Part shown: positions 36,222 through 44,927 of the stretch, piece after piece
How positions within the stretch are numbered: the first letter of the stretch is position 1
Layout: each line of letters begins with the position of its first letter
Source of the DNA: Desmospora profundinema
Lineage (GTDB): Bacteria > Bacillota > Bacilli > Thermoactinomycetales > DSM-45169
DNA: 64,000 bases
Direction of reading: 5' to 3'
NCBI RefSeq assembly: GCF_031454155.1
Contig: NZ_JAVDQG010000008.1
Location: 107,711 to 171,710, forward strand
Notes under the pieces: generated by a model
Told to the model about the DNA's origin: nothing
Seen by the model: only the letters and a program-made list of their open reading frames with translations
Databases searched by the model: none
Position numbers and translations under genes: made by a program

Positions 36222-37210
36222 GCTTTTTTAAGAAGTTGAAAGAAAATGTGTCCAAGACGACGGAATCGGTTACGCACAAGTTTATGTCCGGATTGAGCAA
36301 GACCAGTGCTTCTCTGGTGGGAGCCATGGATTCGGTGTTTGCCCGCGGCAAGATCGATGAGGAAATGTATGAGGAATTGGAAGATATCCTGATCGGTGCG
36401 GATGTTGGAGTGAATACGACGTTGGAGATCGTGGACCGTTTGCGGCAGGAAGTAAAAGCTCACCGCATCAAGGATCCCACTGAACTAAAACCCCTGATGT
36501 CGGAAATCCTGGTGGAGCTGCTGCGCGGGGAGGATGAAGCCACCGGCATGAATATCCAAGACGGACAATTATCCGTCATTCTGTTTGTGGGCGTGAACGG
36601 GGTGGGTAAAACCACCACCATCGGGAAGCTGGCCCACCACTACAACCAGCAAGGGAAGAAAGTCCTGCTGGCTGCCGGGGATACTTTTCGAGCGGGTGCA
36701 ATCGAGCAGTTGGAAGTGTGGGGAGAGCGGGTCGGTGTGGATGTGATCCGTCATCAGGCGGGTTCCGATCCGGCGGCTGTCATGTATGACGCGATTCAGG
36801 CAGCCCAGGCCAGGGGAGCGGACATCCTGCTCTGTGATACGGCCGGTCGCTTGCAGAACAAGGTAAACCTGATGGAAGAATTGAAAAAAGTGCACCGAGT
36901 GATTGGGCGGGAGATTGAGGGCGCTCCCCATGAGACGCTCCTGGTGGTCGATTCCACCACGGGACAGAACGCCATGCAACAGGCAAAACTGTTCCACGAT
37001 GCGACCCATCTTACGGGTATTGTGCTTACAAAGATGGACGGAACGGCTAAAGGAGGGATTGCTCTGGCCATCCGGCGGGAGCTGGAGGTGCCTGTCAAGT
37101 GGATCGGTCTGGGGGAGCAAATGGACGATTTGCAACCCTTTGACGCCGATCAGTTTGTCCATGCTCTGTTCGGGGAAGACATCGAGAAGGAATTGGCGGG
37201 GACGGAGTGA
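36218..37210 (+). CDS. ftsY: signal recognition particle receptor FtsY
   Basis: 330 residues. SRP GTPase that docks ribosome-SRP complexes on the membrane. Short N-terminal region and N domain (1-115), then NG motifs GVNGVGKTTTIGKLA near 126, DTAGRLQNKVNLMEEL near 208 and TKMDGTAKGG near 270. Overlap with smc (ATGA) is the same as in Bacillus. Confidence 0.96.
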   Translation: MSFFKKLKENVSKTTESVTHKFMSGLSKTSASLVGAMDSVFARGKIDEEMYEELEDILIGADVGVNTTLEIVDRLRQEVKAHRIKDPTELKPLMSEILVELLRGEDEATGMNIQDGQLSVILFVGVNGVGKTTTIGKLAHHYNQQGKKVLLAAGDTFRAGAIEQLEVWGERVGVDVIRHQAGSDPAAVMYDAIQAAQARGADILLCDTAGRLQNKVNLMEELKKVHRVIGREIEGAPHETLLVVDSTTGQNAMQQAKLFHDATHLTGIVLTKMDGTAKGGIALAIRRELEVPVKWIGLGEQMDDLQPFDADQFVHALFGEDIEKELAGTE

Positions 37211-37275
37211 GAGTCGGCTCTGATCCGGATGTAGGATTTGAAACAAAGGGAGATCTGGAGAAAGGGGGAGAGAGC

Positions 37276-37956
37276 ATGAACGAGCAGACAGTCGTCCAAG
37301 CCCTTCATGTGGGTCAGCCCCGTTCCATGGGAACACCCGGGGCTCCGGATCCCATGGAACGTCCATGGACCAGCGCCATTATCAAACAGCCGGTGGATGG
37401 GCCGGTTTACTTAAGCAAAACGGGGCTGGCCGGAGACGGGGTGGCGGATCAAAAAAACCACGGCGGTCCGGAGAAGGCAGTACTGGCTTATCCGTTCGCT
37501 CATTATGCGACCTGGCGGGAAGAGCTGGATCGTTTTGACATCCCCGTGGGTGCCTTTGGCGAAAATTTTCTCGTTACAGACATGAAGGAAGAGGCTGTTT
37601 GCATCGGGGATACGTATCGGGTCGGCGAAGCGACGGTTCAGGTATCCCAACCCCGGCAGCCGTGCTGGAAACCGGCCCGCCGCATGCGGATCAAGGATTT
37701 GGTCCTGCGGATGCAGGAAACGGGACGCACCGGCTGGTACTTTCGTGTGTTGAAAGAAGGAGAGGTGAAAGCGGGGCAAGTCCTCCAGTTGGTGGAGAGG
37801 CCGTTTCCCAAGTGGACCATCGCCCGTTGCAACGAGATCCAGTATCATCGTCCCCACGATCACCAAGCGGCTGCGGAGCTGGCGGCTTGTCCCTTGTTGT
37901 CGCAGAGTTGGGCGGAGGGATTGGCCCGTCGGGCACACCGCGGAAATGGAGTCTGA
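37276..37956 (+). CDS. MOSC domain-containing protein (YiiM-like)
   Basis: 226 residues. MOSC domain at about 40-165, with GDGVADQKNHGGPEKAVLAYP near 55-75 and the conserved Cys in SQPRQPCWKP near 135; a C-terminal 3-alpha extension follows. MOSC proteins handle molybdenum cofactor or sulfur; YiiM-type members reduce N-hydroxylated bases. ATG 37276 after GAAAGGGGGAGAG; the frame is open back to ftsY. Confidence 0.88.
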   Translation: MNEQTVVQALHVGQPRSMGTPGAPDPMERPWTSAIIKQPVDGPVYLSKTGLAGDGVADQKNHGGPEKAVLAYPFAHYATWREELDRFDIPVGAFGENFLVTDMKEEAVCIGDTYRVGEATVQVSQPRQPCWKPARRMRIKDLVLRMQETGRTGWYFRVLKEGEVKAGQVLQLVERPFPKWTIARCNEIQYHRPHDHQAAAELAACPLLSQSWAEGLARRAHRGNGV

Positions 37957-38011
37957 TCGCCGCCGGTCGTTTAAGTCCAAATCGAGGGTGAGACGGGATG
38001 CCAGGGAACAA

Positions 38012-38038
38012 ACATCGGATACCATCCGGTGTTTTTTT
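38012..38038 (+). terminator. terminator after the MOSC gene
   Basis: ACA-t-CGGAT/ATCCG-g-TGT stem, loop ACC, seven T. Confidence 0.88.
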
Positions 38039-38300
38039 GCTTGTCTGTATTTTACTCCTTATTTTTTCAGTGTGGATTCATACAACTCTTGATTGATCAC
38101 ATAATATTGCGGAATTTTGATATAAAAACTCGTATTTCTGATATTTTTCAATCCATCTCTTTTGATAAAATTTTTCTGGGAAGTCAGAAAAAACGAAGTT
38201 CTCCGCTAGATGGACAGGCGATCCGCCGACGTTCACAGGGAGCTGGCGTAATCACGCATCGAGGCTTCTCAATCAAACAAAAGAATGGGGAGGTTGGGAG
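38039..38300. other. intergenic region upstream of the protease gene
   Basis: AT-rich to 38180, then GC-rich. It can form small hairpins such as GGCGATCCGCC at 38218-38228 and GCGTAATCACGC at 38245-38256. No riboswitch class recognised; probably holds the protease promoter. Confidence 0.35.
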
Positions 38301-39605
38301 ATGCTCTTTTCCTTTGGTCGTAACCCCGCTAAAAAGGCGGTCATGCTGGCCTTGGTCGCGGTGTTGGTGTTGGCCACGATGTTCACGGCACTACTGCAAA
38401 CACCGGCCCAAGCGGAAGCGTCGGAAGCTTTGGTGGACGAGCAGGATCTGGAATTTCGTGAAGCGATGGGGTTGGAAACCGATGTGGATGCCGTAAGGGA
38501 GATTGTGAACGAACCGGCCAATCAGCAGTCGATTGATGAATACGGAGTGGCCTTGACCGATCAGGAAGTGGCCGAGATCGAACGCCGTATCACCATTCAG
38601 GAGAAACACGCTCCAAAAGTGGAAGCGCAAGCGAAAAAAACGTTGGGTAAACAAAGATTTGCCGGGATGTATATCGACCAGCAAGCTGGCGGGGTTTTAA
38701 AAGTCGGCGTTGTGGGGAATGCCACACCGGCATCGCTGTCCAAACATGTCATTGATGCGGTTCCCGCATCCGTCGACGTGGAGTATTTCCAAGCGGATCA
38801 CAGCCTGTCCAAATTGGAACGGACCCATCAAGCCGTAAATCAAGGGATGAAATCCCTTGATCAAGAAGGGGTGACCGTGGTTTCCGTAGAGACGGATGTG
38901 AAGGAAAACGTTGTACGCGTGGGTGTCAAGGATCTGGATAAGCAAGCGGAATCTCGGCTGAAGGATCGTTTCGGTTCCAGTGTCCTTAAAGTGGTGGAAG
39001 GGGATTTTGCCGATCCGGCGCGCACCACCTGGCGCGGCTATCTGGAAGCCGGACTTCAAATCCAAAGCTCGTCTGGGATTTGTACGTCCAATATCGCCGC
39101 CCGTTCCGGCAGCAACTATTATCTGATCTCCGCCGCCCACTGTGGTGGAATCGGAACCGCTTTTACCCAGGGAGGACAAAGCATCGGTTCGGTTGCCCTG
39201 CGCAACTACGGCAACAATGCCGATGTGTTGGCCATCCGGATTCCGGCTTCCTATGCCACGAACTGGTTGTATATCAACAGCACGCGGCAAGGCAGCATTA
39301 CCAGTGTTCAGTCCACCAGCGGCGACAGAGTGGGTGAAGCCGTCTGTAAATCGGGTCGTACCACCGGTGTCACCTGTGGACAAATTACCTCCACCAACTA
39401 CACCACCCGCTTTTCCGATGGAGCCGTTCACTATCGGCAACGCCAAGCCACATTCTATGCCCAGCCGGGTGACAGCGGCGGCCCGGTTTACTACGGCAGC
39501 CAGAGCAAAGGCATCGTTTCGGCTATAGACAGTCGAGGTTACTCCTACTACTCCCACATCGGATACGGGTTGTCCGAGCTGGGGTTGACTGCCATCACCA
39601 ACTAA
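38301..39605 (+). CDS. secreted streptogrisin/alpha-lytic-like serine protease (S1 family)
   Basis: 434 residues. Signal peptide 1-38 ending AQA, a long pro-region (about 39-240), then a chymotrypsin-fold domain. Catalytic His280 (ISAAHC), Asp308 (NNADVLAI) and Ser392 (PGDSGGP). Two disulfides are likely: Cys261-Cys281 and Cys349-Cys359. The pro-region is the kind that acts as an intramolecular chaperone. This fold with this prodomain is typical of Actinobacteria and is less common in Bacilli, so transfer is possible. GGGAGG lies upstream of ATG 38301. Confidence 0.92.
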   Translation: MLFSFGRNPAKKAVMLALVAVLVLATMFTALLQTPAQAEASEALVDEQDLEFREAMGLETDVDAVREIVNEPANQQSIDEYGVALTDQEVAEIERRITIQEKHAPKVEAQAKKTLGKQRFAGMYIDQQAGGVLKVGVVGNATPASLSKHVIDAVPASVDVEYFQADHSLSKLERTHQAVNQGMKSLDQEGVTVVSVETDVKENVVRVGVKDLDKQAESRLKDRFGSSVLKVVEGDFADPARTTWRGYLEAGLQIQSSSGICTSNIAARSGSNYYLISAAHCGGIGTAFTQGGQSIGSVALRNYGNNADVLAIRIPASYATNWLYINSTRQGSITSVQSTSGDRVGEAVCKSGRTTGVTCGQITSTNYTTRFSDGAVHYRQRQATFYAQPGDSGGPVYYGSQSKGIVSAIDSRGYSYYSHIGYGLSELGLTAITN

Positions 39606-39632
39606 AGTTTTCCCCAATGATCCGATCATAAA

Positions 39633-39657
39633 CACCCCCGGCCCAGCCGGGGGTGTA
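39633..39657 (+). terminator. GC-rich hairpin after the protease gene
   Basis: ACACCCCCGG/CCGGGGGTGT, a perfect 10-bp stem; no T-run follows. Confidence 0.6.
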
Positions 39658-39730
39658 GCTGCTGGCTCACCTTCATCGTGAATGGAAGAACGGAAGAGGA
39701 GACTGATTTTCGGTGTCGTGCCCTTTGCAC

Positions 39731-39830
39731 TAGGGCGTATCTGATAAATGTGTAGGGCGAGATCCCGGGTCTCGCTTTGCACTAAAGCACAAGTCTCGCC
39801 ACGGTCACTTCGTTCCCAGGTCTCGCTTTG
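39731..39830. repeat. dispersed repeat copy with short direct repeats
   Basis: CTAGGGCGTATCTGATAAAT at 39731-39750 resembles the repeat at 32416. After it, GGTCTCGCTTTG occurs at 39768-39779 and 39819-39830, with a partial copy (AAGTCTCGCC) between. No gene in 39606-39964. Confidence 0.5.
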
Positions 39831-39840
39831 TCATCAAGCG

Positions 39841-39866
39841 AAACACTCCCGGACGGGGGTGTTTTG
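39841..39866 (+). terminator. terminator-like hairpin before the ylxM promoter
   Basis: AAACAC-t-CCC pairs with GGG-g-GTGTTTT. Confidence 0.6.
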
Positions 39867-39886
39867 TCGGTATCAAGTCTTTGCCC

Positions 39887-39915
39887 TTGACAGCGGACGT
39901 TGGCTCCGGTATGAT
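39887..39915 (+). promoter_or_regulatory. ylxM-ffh promoter
   Basis: TTGACA at 39887-39892, 17 nt, TATGAT at 39910-39915: a near-consensus sigma-A promoter 50 nt before ylxM. Confidence 0.9.
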
Positions 39916-39964
39916 GGACATCGTGTAAAGGGCGTCGACTTGACGCCGATGCGAGGTGGCTCCT

Positions 39965-40294
39965 GTGTTGGAGAAAACAACCCGGATCAACCTGTTGTAT
40001 GACTTCTACGAGCCGATGCTGACGGAGAAGCAGCGGACGGTCCTGGAGCTGTATTACCATGAGGATTGGTCCCTGGGTGAGATTGCGGATCACCTCTCGA
40101 TTTCCCGACAGGCGGTGTATGAAGCGGTCAAACGTTCCCAATCCGCCCTGGAGGAGTGGGAATCCATGCTCCAACTGGCGGAAAAGCATCAGCGCCGCAC
40201 GGAGCTTCTGAAGTCGGTTCGGGCGGCGATCGCCGGTACACCAGTGGAAAAAGAGGTTACACACCTGCTGAAGCAGTTGGCGGAGCTGGAATAA
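39965..40294 (+). CDS. ylxM: SRP-associated protein YlxM, sigma-70 region 4-like HTH
   Basis: 109 residues. Begins with LEKTTRINLLYDFYEPMLTEKQ and has an HTH of the sigma region 4 type (SLGEIADHLSISRQAVYEAVKRS, about 34-56). YlxM binds SRP and lies before ffh in Firmicutes. GTG 39965 is chosen from GAGGTGG at 39953-39959; TTG 39968 is possible. Confidence 0.92.
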   Translation: MLEKTTRINLLYDFYEPMLTEKQRTVLELYYHEDWSLGEIADHLSISRQAVYEAVKRSQSALEEWESMLQLAEKHQRRTELLKSVRAAIAGTPVEKEVTHLLKQLAELE

Positions 40295-40330
40295 CGGTCA
40301 CCGAAGGATCACGAAAAGGGAGGCGGCAGC

Positions 40331-41683
40331 ATGGCGTTTGAAGGGTTGTCCGAACGGCTGCAATCAGCCCTGGCCAAGCTGAAGGGCAAAGGAAAAGTGT
40401 CTGAGGCGGACGTAAAGGCCGCGATGCGGGAAGTCCGATTGGCCCTGTTGGAAGCCGACGTCAACTTTAAAGTGGTGAAAAACTTCGTCTCCCAGGTCAG
40501 CGAGCGGGCGGTGGGGCAGGAAGTGCTGAAAAGTCTCACCCCCGGCCAGCAAGTGATCAAAGTGGTGAACGAAGAGCTGACCCAGTTGATGGGCGGCGAG
40601 CAGAGTCGGCTTCAGCTCGTCTCCAAGCCTGCGGTGATCATGATGGTGGGCTTGCAGGGGGCGGGGAAAACGACCACCGCCGGCAAATTGGCTCACCATC
40701 TCCGCAAACAGCATAACAAACGGCCGCTGCTGGTGGCGGGGGATGTCTACCGGCCCGCCGCCATCCGTCAGCTGGAAGTGCTGGGGAAGCAGGTGGATTT
40801 GCCCGTTTTTTCTCTGGGCGATAAAGAAAGTCCGGTGAAAATCGCAGAAGAAGGGCTGGCGCATGCCAAAGAGGAACACCATGATGTGGTGATTGTGGAT
40901 ACCGCCGGTCGTCTCCACATCGATGAGTCGATGATGGACGAGTTGAAAGCGATCAAGGAAAAGGTAGAGCCGGATGAAATCTTGCTGGTTGTGGACGCCA
41001 TGACCGGGCAAGATGCAGTCAACGTGGCCGAGAGCTTCAACCGCGAAATGGATTTAACCGGTGTGGTCTTGACCAAGTTGGACGGGGATACCCGCGGAGG
41101 CGCCGCCCTGTCGGTCAAAGCGGTGACCCAATGCCCGGTGAAATTTGCGGGGATGGGGGAGAAGGTGGATGCCTTGGAGCCCTTTCATCCCGAACGGATG
41201 GCTTCCCGCATCCTGGGCATGGGTGATGTACTCACCTTGATCGAAAAGGCGCAAGCGACGGTGGATGAAGAGAAAGCGCGGGACCTGGAGCGCAAGATGC
41301 GCAGCCAGCAGTTTACCTTTGAGGACTTTTTGGACCAGCTGGACCAGGTACGCAACATGGGTCCGCTGGACGACCTGCTGGGTATGATGCCTGGAATGGG
41401 GCAGGCCAAGGGGCTAAAAAACCTGCAGGTGGACGAAAAGCATCTGACCAAGGCGGAGGCGATCATCCGCTCCATGACCCCCCGGGAACGCCGGGAACCG
41501 GAAGTGATCAACGCCAGTAGACGCAAGCGGATCGCTCTGGGAAGCGGTACCACGGTACAGGATGTCAACCGTTTGATCAAGCAGTTTCAGGACATGAAGA
41601 AGATGATGAAGCAGTTCCATTCCATGTCCAAAGGCAAGAAGAAAAAAGGGATGGGACGTTTTAACTTCCCGTTTCTATCGTGA
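40331..41683 (+). CDS. ffh: signal recognition particle protein Ffh
   Basis: 450 residues. NG domain with GLQGAGKTTTAGKLAH near 103, DTAGRLHIDE near 190, TKLDGDTRGG near 246; the C-terminal Met-rich M domain (about 300-440; MMPGMGQAKG, MKKMMKQFHSM) binds signal peptides and SRP RNA. 37 nt after ylxM, as in Bacillus. The SRP RNA gene is not in this window. Confidence 0.97.
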   Translation: MAFEGLSERLQSALAKLKGKGKVSEADVKAAMREVRLALLEADVNFKVVKNFVSQVSERAVGQEVLKSLTPGQQVIKVVNEELTQLMGGEQSRLQLVSKPAVIMMVGLQGAGKTTTAGKLAHHLRKQHNKRPLLVAGDVYRPAAIRQLEVLGKQVDLPVFSLGDKESPVKIAEEGLAHAKEEHHDVVIVDTAGRLHIDESMMDELKAIKEKVEPDEILLVVDAMTGQDAVNVAESFNREMDLTGVVLTKLDGDTRGGAALSVKAVTQCPVKFAGMGEKVDALEPFHPERMASRILGMGDVLTLIEKAQATVDEEKARDLERKMRSQQFTFEDFLDQLDQVRNMGPLDDLLGMMPGMGQAKGLKNLQVDEKHLTKAEAIIRSMTPRERREPEVINASRRKRIALGSGTTVQDVNRLIKQFQDMKKMMKQFHSMSKGKKKKGMGRFNFPFLS

Positions 41684-41721
41684 TCGGTTTGGTTTATCCT
41701 GCTTAAGGAGGTGAAAGCGAT

Positions 41722-41994
41722 ATGGCAGTGAAAATTCGTCTGAAGCGGATGGGTGCCAAAAAAGCCCCTTTCTACCGCTTGGTGGTGGCCGATTCCCGTG
41801 CACCTCGTGACGGCCGCTTCATTGAGGAGATTGGATATTACAATCCGTTGACCCAACCGGCCCAAGTAAAAATCGATGAAGAAAAAGCCCTCAAATGGCT
41901 GGCTACTGGTGCCCAGCCGTCCGATACGGTGAAAAACCTGTTCCGGAAAGAAGGCTTGCTCAAAAAAGTGCATGAAGCCAAGAACCAAAAGTAA
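41722..41994 (+). CDS. rpsP: 30S ribosomal protein S16
   Basis: 90 residues, [20 protein letters not shown] at the start and [21 protein letters not shown], both typical. TAAGGAGGTGA upstream of ATG 41722. Part of the ffh-rpsP-khpA-rimM-trmD operon. Confidence 0.97.
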   Translation: MAVKIRLKRMGAKKAPFYRLVVADSRAPRDGRFIEEIGYYNPLTQPAQVKIDEEKALKWLATGAQPSDTVKNLFRKEGLLKKVHEAKNQK

Positions 41995-42032
41995 ATCCTG
42001 ACTGACGGGATCCGGTTCGAGGAGGAGTCCCT

Positions 42033-42260
42033 GTGAAACAGCTGATCGAGGTGATTGCCAAAGCCTTGGTCGATCACCCGGAACAAGTTCAGGTTCGGGA
42101 GCGGCAGGAGGAAAAAACGATCGTGTTTGAACTTTCCGTCGCTCCGGAGGATATGGGTAAAGTGATTGGCAAGCAAGGGCGGATTGCCAAGGCGCTCCGG
42201 ACGGTTGTCGGAGCGGCTGCGGTCAAAGAGGAAAAGCGCGTCCACGTGGAGATCGTTTGA
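42033..42260 (+). CDS. khpA: KH domain RNA-binding protein KhpA (YlqC)
   Basis: 75 residues, a single KH domain with the GxxG loop in VIGKQGRIAKALR. KhpA pairs with KhpB and binds RNA in cell-size and division control. GTG start 42033 after GAGGAGG. Sits between rpsP and rimM as in most Firmicutes. Confidence 0.94.
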   Translation: MKQLIEVIAKALVDHPEQVQVRERQEEKTIVFELSVAPEDMGKVIGKQGRIAKALRTVVGAAAVKEEKRVHVEIV

Positions 42261-42304
42261 AGGACGTTTTTTCTCCGCTGTCCACGAGGAAAGGAGGCCG
42301 TCTC

Positions 42305-42838
42305 ATGGGTCGGCCTGAATGGCTCGTCGTCGGCCACATCGCCGGTACTCACGGCATCCGGGGGGAGGTTCGCGTCATTTCCCGAACCGATTATCCTGAG
42401 GTGCGGTTTGCGCCGGGATCCCAGCTCCTGCTGTCCCAGGAAAACAAGGAAGAGATGCTCCCTTTGACTGTGGAGCGTTCCCGTCCACATAAAAAAGGGT
42501 ATATTCTTCAGTTCCGCGATTGGACGGATATCAACCAGTCAGAATCCCTCAAAGGAGGGACCTTGGTGGTGGATCCGGAGGAAGCCGTGGACGGTGGGGA
42601 CGACGAGTTTTATTTCCATGAGATTCTGGGATGTGAGGTTTTCACCACGGATGGTAACCGGGTGGGAATCATCACCGATATCCTGCAGCCGGGGGCCAAC
42701 GACGTCTGGGTGGTTCGCCCGCCGGAAGGCGGTCGCGATTGGTTGATTCCCTACATCGATGATGTCGTACAGGATGTGGATGTGTCTGCCAAACGCGTGG
42801 TGATTCATTGGATGGAAGGGCTGGAGGATTCGAGGTGA
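42305..42838 (+). CDS. rimM: ribosome maturation factor RimM
   Basis: 177 residues. N-terminal RimM domain (VGHIAGTHGIRGEVRV near 9-24) and C-terminal PRC barrel (FYFHEILGCEVFTTDG near 104, LIPYIDDVV near 150). Needed for 30S head assembly with S19. ATG 42305 after GAAAGGAGG. Confidence 0.95.
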   Translation: MGRPEWLVVGHIAGTHGIRGEVRVISRTDYPEVRFAPGSQLLLSQENKEEMLPLTVERSRPHKKGYILQFRDWTDINQSESLKGGTLVVDPEEAVDGGDDEFYFHEILGCEVFTTDGNRVGIITDILQPGANDVWVVRPPEGGRDWLIPYIDDVVQDVDVSAKRVVIHWMEGLEDSR

Positions 42839-42844
42839 CGTCGT

Positions 42845-43579
42845 GTGCGGTTTGACGTATTGACACTGTTTCCCGAGATGTTTGAGGGTTTTTTCTCCTC
42901 CAGCATCATGAAACGGGCTATGGATCAAAGACTGGTTGAAGCATCGCTTGTCAACTTTCGGGATTACAGTACGGATAAGCACCGAATGGTGGACGACACA
43001 CCATACGGCGGCGGCGGTGGCATGGTTCTGAAGCCGGAGCCTCTATTTCGGGCGGTGGAAGCCCTGACAGAGGAGACGCAAGTCCGGCCTCCCGTCCTGA
43101 TGATGAGTCCCCAAGGAACACCCTTCACGCAAAAAAAAGCGGAAGCGTTGTCCCGTCATTCCCGGTTGATCCTCCTTTGCGGTCACTATGAGGGCTTTGA
43201 TGAACGGATTCGCCGACACCTAGTGGACGAAGAGATCTCGATCGGGGATTACGTCCTTACCGGAGGGGAGCTTGCGGCCATGGTGGTGATGGACAGCATC
43301 ATCCGTCTGGTTCCCGGAGTGCTGGGAAATGCGGGATCGGCAGAAGAGGATTCTTTTTCCACTGGACTTCTCGAATATCCTCAGTATACCCGACCTGCCG
43401 ATTTTCGGGGTTGGAAGGTACCGGATGTGCTTCTGTCCGGCCACCACGCCCAGATTGCACGCTGGCGCCGGCAGCAATCACTGGAACGGACCCTGGAACG
43501 TCGTCCGGATCTGTTGGAACACGCCCCCCTGACCGATGAGGAGCGCGCCTGGTTAAAACAGCGGAAATCCGACTCTTAA
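42845..43579 (+). CDS. trmD: tRNA (guanine(37)-N(1))-methyltransferase TrmD
   Basis: 244 residues. Methylates G37 to prevent frameshifting. SPOUT knot enzyme; [20 protein letters not shown] start, [10 protein letters not shown] near 58, [13 protein letters not shown] near 110, and [14 protein letters not shown] near 134 form the SAM-binding trefoil. GTG 42845, 6 nt after rimM. Confidence 0.96.
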   Translation: MRFDVLTLFPEMFEGFFSSSIMKRAMDQRLVEASLVNFRDYSTDKHRMVDDTPYGGGGGMVLKPEPLFRAVEALTEETQVRPPVLMMSPQGTPFTQKKAEALSRHSRLILLCGHYEGFDERIRRHLVDEEISIGDYVLTGGELAAMVVMDSIIRLVPGVLGNAGSAEEDSFSTGLLEYPQYTRPADFRGWKVPDVLLSGHHAQIARWRRQQSLERTLERRPDLLEHAPLTDEERAWLKQRKSDS

Positions 43580-43614
43580 ACAGGCGTGAACCCAGTCTGG
43601 ATCAGGCTTGCTCA

Positions 43615-43643
43615 TTGTTTTACCGATTCCTGTGTGATAAAAT
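43615..43643 (+). promoter_or_regulatory. rplS promoter
   Basis: TTGTTT at 43615-43620, 17 nt, TAAAAT at 43638-43643. Gives rplS its own transcript apart from the ffh-trmD operon. Confidence 0.7.
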
Positions 43644-43712
43644 GGAACTTGTGCTTGAGCCGATAAATCCCGAACAGGTGATACAAACCCATCCGGAAGG
43701 AGGGAAACGAAG

Positions 43713-44057
43713 ATGAACCCTATGGTACGTGAATTGGGTGAAGAGCAACTGCGGAATGACATTCCCCGGTTTCGCGCCGGTGACACCGTCCGTGTGCACG
43801 TAAAGGTCGTCGAAGGCCAACGGGAACGGATCCAGGTCTTTGAAGGCGTGGTGATCCAACGTCGCGGCGGTGGGATCTCCGAAACGTTCACGGTTCGCAA
43901 GATCTCCTACGGGGTCGGCGTGGAACGGACCTTCCCGCTGCACTCCCCGCGAATCGATAAAATCGAAGTGATGCGCCGCGGGAAAGTCCGCCGTGCTAAA
44001 CTCTTCTATCTCCGCAAGCTGCGTGGGAAAGCTGCCCGCATCAAGGAGATTCACTAA
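43713..44057 (+). CDS. rplS: 50S ribosomal protein L19
   Basis: 114 residues. [20 protein letters not shown] near 17-36 and the end [20 protein letters not shown] motif [17 protein letters not shown] are diagnostic. GAAGGAGGGAA before ATG 43713. Confidence 0.97.
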   Translation: MNPMVRELGEEQLRNDIPRFRAGDTVRVHVKVVEGQRERIQVFEGVVIQRRGGGISETFTVRKISYGVGVERTFPLHSPRIDKIEVMRRGKVRRAKLFYLRKLRGKAARIKEIH

Positions 44058-44063
44058 TCGTTG

Positions 44064-44089
44064 AAAAGGGCTTGCTGACAAGCCCTTTT
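44064..44089 (+). terminator. rplS terminator
   Basis: AAAAGGGCTTG/CAAGCCCTTTT, 11-bp stem with a CTGA loop. Confidence 0.92.
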
Positions 44090-44276
44090 CGAGTTTCTTC
44101 CAAAATTTCGTTTATAGAAAAGCAGAGGCCGGGCTCGTTCGATATCCCTATCGGGCGCCGACCTTTCTTTTAATGGAACGCGAATACTTAGCATGTCTGT
44201 GAAACGGGCGTATCCGGTACCGTTTTCAGTGATTCCCTGGACCCTTCCTTAGAGCCGTTGGTCCAGGCTTCCACGT

Positions 44277-44301
44277 ATCGGATTGTTCAGACACAGCCTA
44301 A
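44277..44301 (-). repeat. dispersed repeat copy before lepB
   Basis: On the minus strand TTAGGCTGTGTCTGAACAAT, then CC, matches the left arm at 32416 in 17 of about 21 positions. Region 44090-44354 otherwise holds an imperfect hairpin (44124-44170) and no gene. Confidence 0.5.
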
Positions 44302-44354
44302 TGGAAAGTGACAGATGTCCTATGGGTGTGATCGCGACAGTCAGGAGGAGCTTC

Positions 44355-44912
44355 ATGAGTGAGTTCATCTCCCGTTCAACCAGACGCAACCGACATAACC
44401 GGGAAAGCAATGAAGCTTGGGAATGGGTGCAAGCCTTGGCCATTGCAGTGGTCTTGGCCTTGGTCATCCGGTCATTCATCTTTTCTCCCTTCAGTGTGTC
44501 TGGCCCCTCCATGCTCTCCACCCTGCACAACGGTGATTTGGTGATCGTAAACAAAGTGATTTATCTTTTCCGTGATCCGGAACCAGGTGAAGTGATTGTC
44601 TTTCATGCACCGGAAAACAGGGACTACATTAAACGTGTCATCGCGATGCCCGGTCAAACGGTCAGTGCCCAGAACAATGTGGTGCGTGTAGACGGGGCAA
44701 GCATCGATGAGCCTTACATAGACGAGGGGAACCGGACAGCGGATTTTGGTCCGGTGGAAGTGCCCGAAGGACATGTGTTTGTCATGGGTGACAACCGCAT
44801 GAATTCCAGTGACAGTCGGGATAACAGTTTGGGTACGGTACCGTTGGATCAAGTAGTTGGAAGGGCGGATGTCGTTTTTTGGCCGCTTGAAGATTTCTCG
44901 TTACTGTGGTAG
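44355..44912 (+). CDS. lepB: type I signal peptidase
   Basis: 185 residues. Removes signal peptides from Sec and Tat exported proteins such as the protease and chitinases here. One N-terminal membrane segment (about 25-45), nucleophile Ser in GPSMLSTL near 52, general base Lys in YIKRVIAMPG near 93, and GDNRMNSSDSR near 150. ATG 44355 after CAGGAGGAG; the frame is open to 44283. Confidence 0.94.
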   Translation: MSEFISRSTRRNRHNRESNEAWEWVQALAIAVVLALVIRSFIFSPFSVSGPSMLSTLHNGDLVIVNKVIYLFRDPEPGEVIVFHAPENRDYIKRVIAMPGQTVSAQNNVVRVDGASIDEPYIDEGNRTADFGPVEVPEGHVFVMGDNRMNSSDSRDNSLGTVPLDQVVGRADVVFWPLEDFSLLW

Positions 44913-44927
44913 TCAGGTGGGATGGAT

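Noticed and set aside
38180..38300. Possible c-di-GMP or other riboswitch before the protease
   Set aside because: Conserved cores of the known classes could not be matched.
38697..39782. 361-codon minus-strand frame opposite the protease
   Set aside because: Gly/Ala-rich shadow; the plus strand has the complete catalytic triad and signal peptide.
39768..39830. Possible CRISPR-like repeats
   Set aside because: Only two 12-bp copies with no regular spacer structure.
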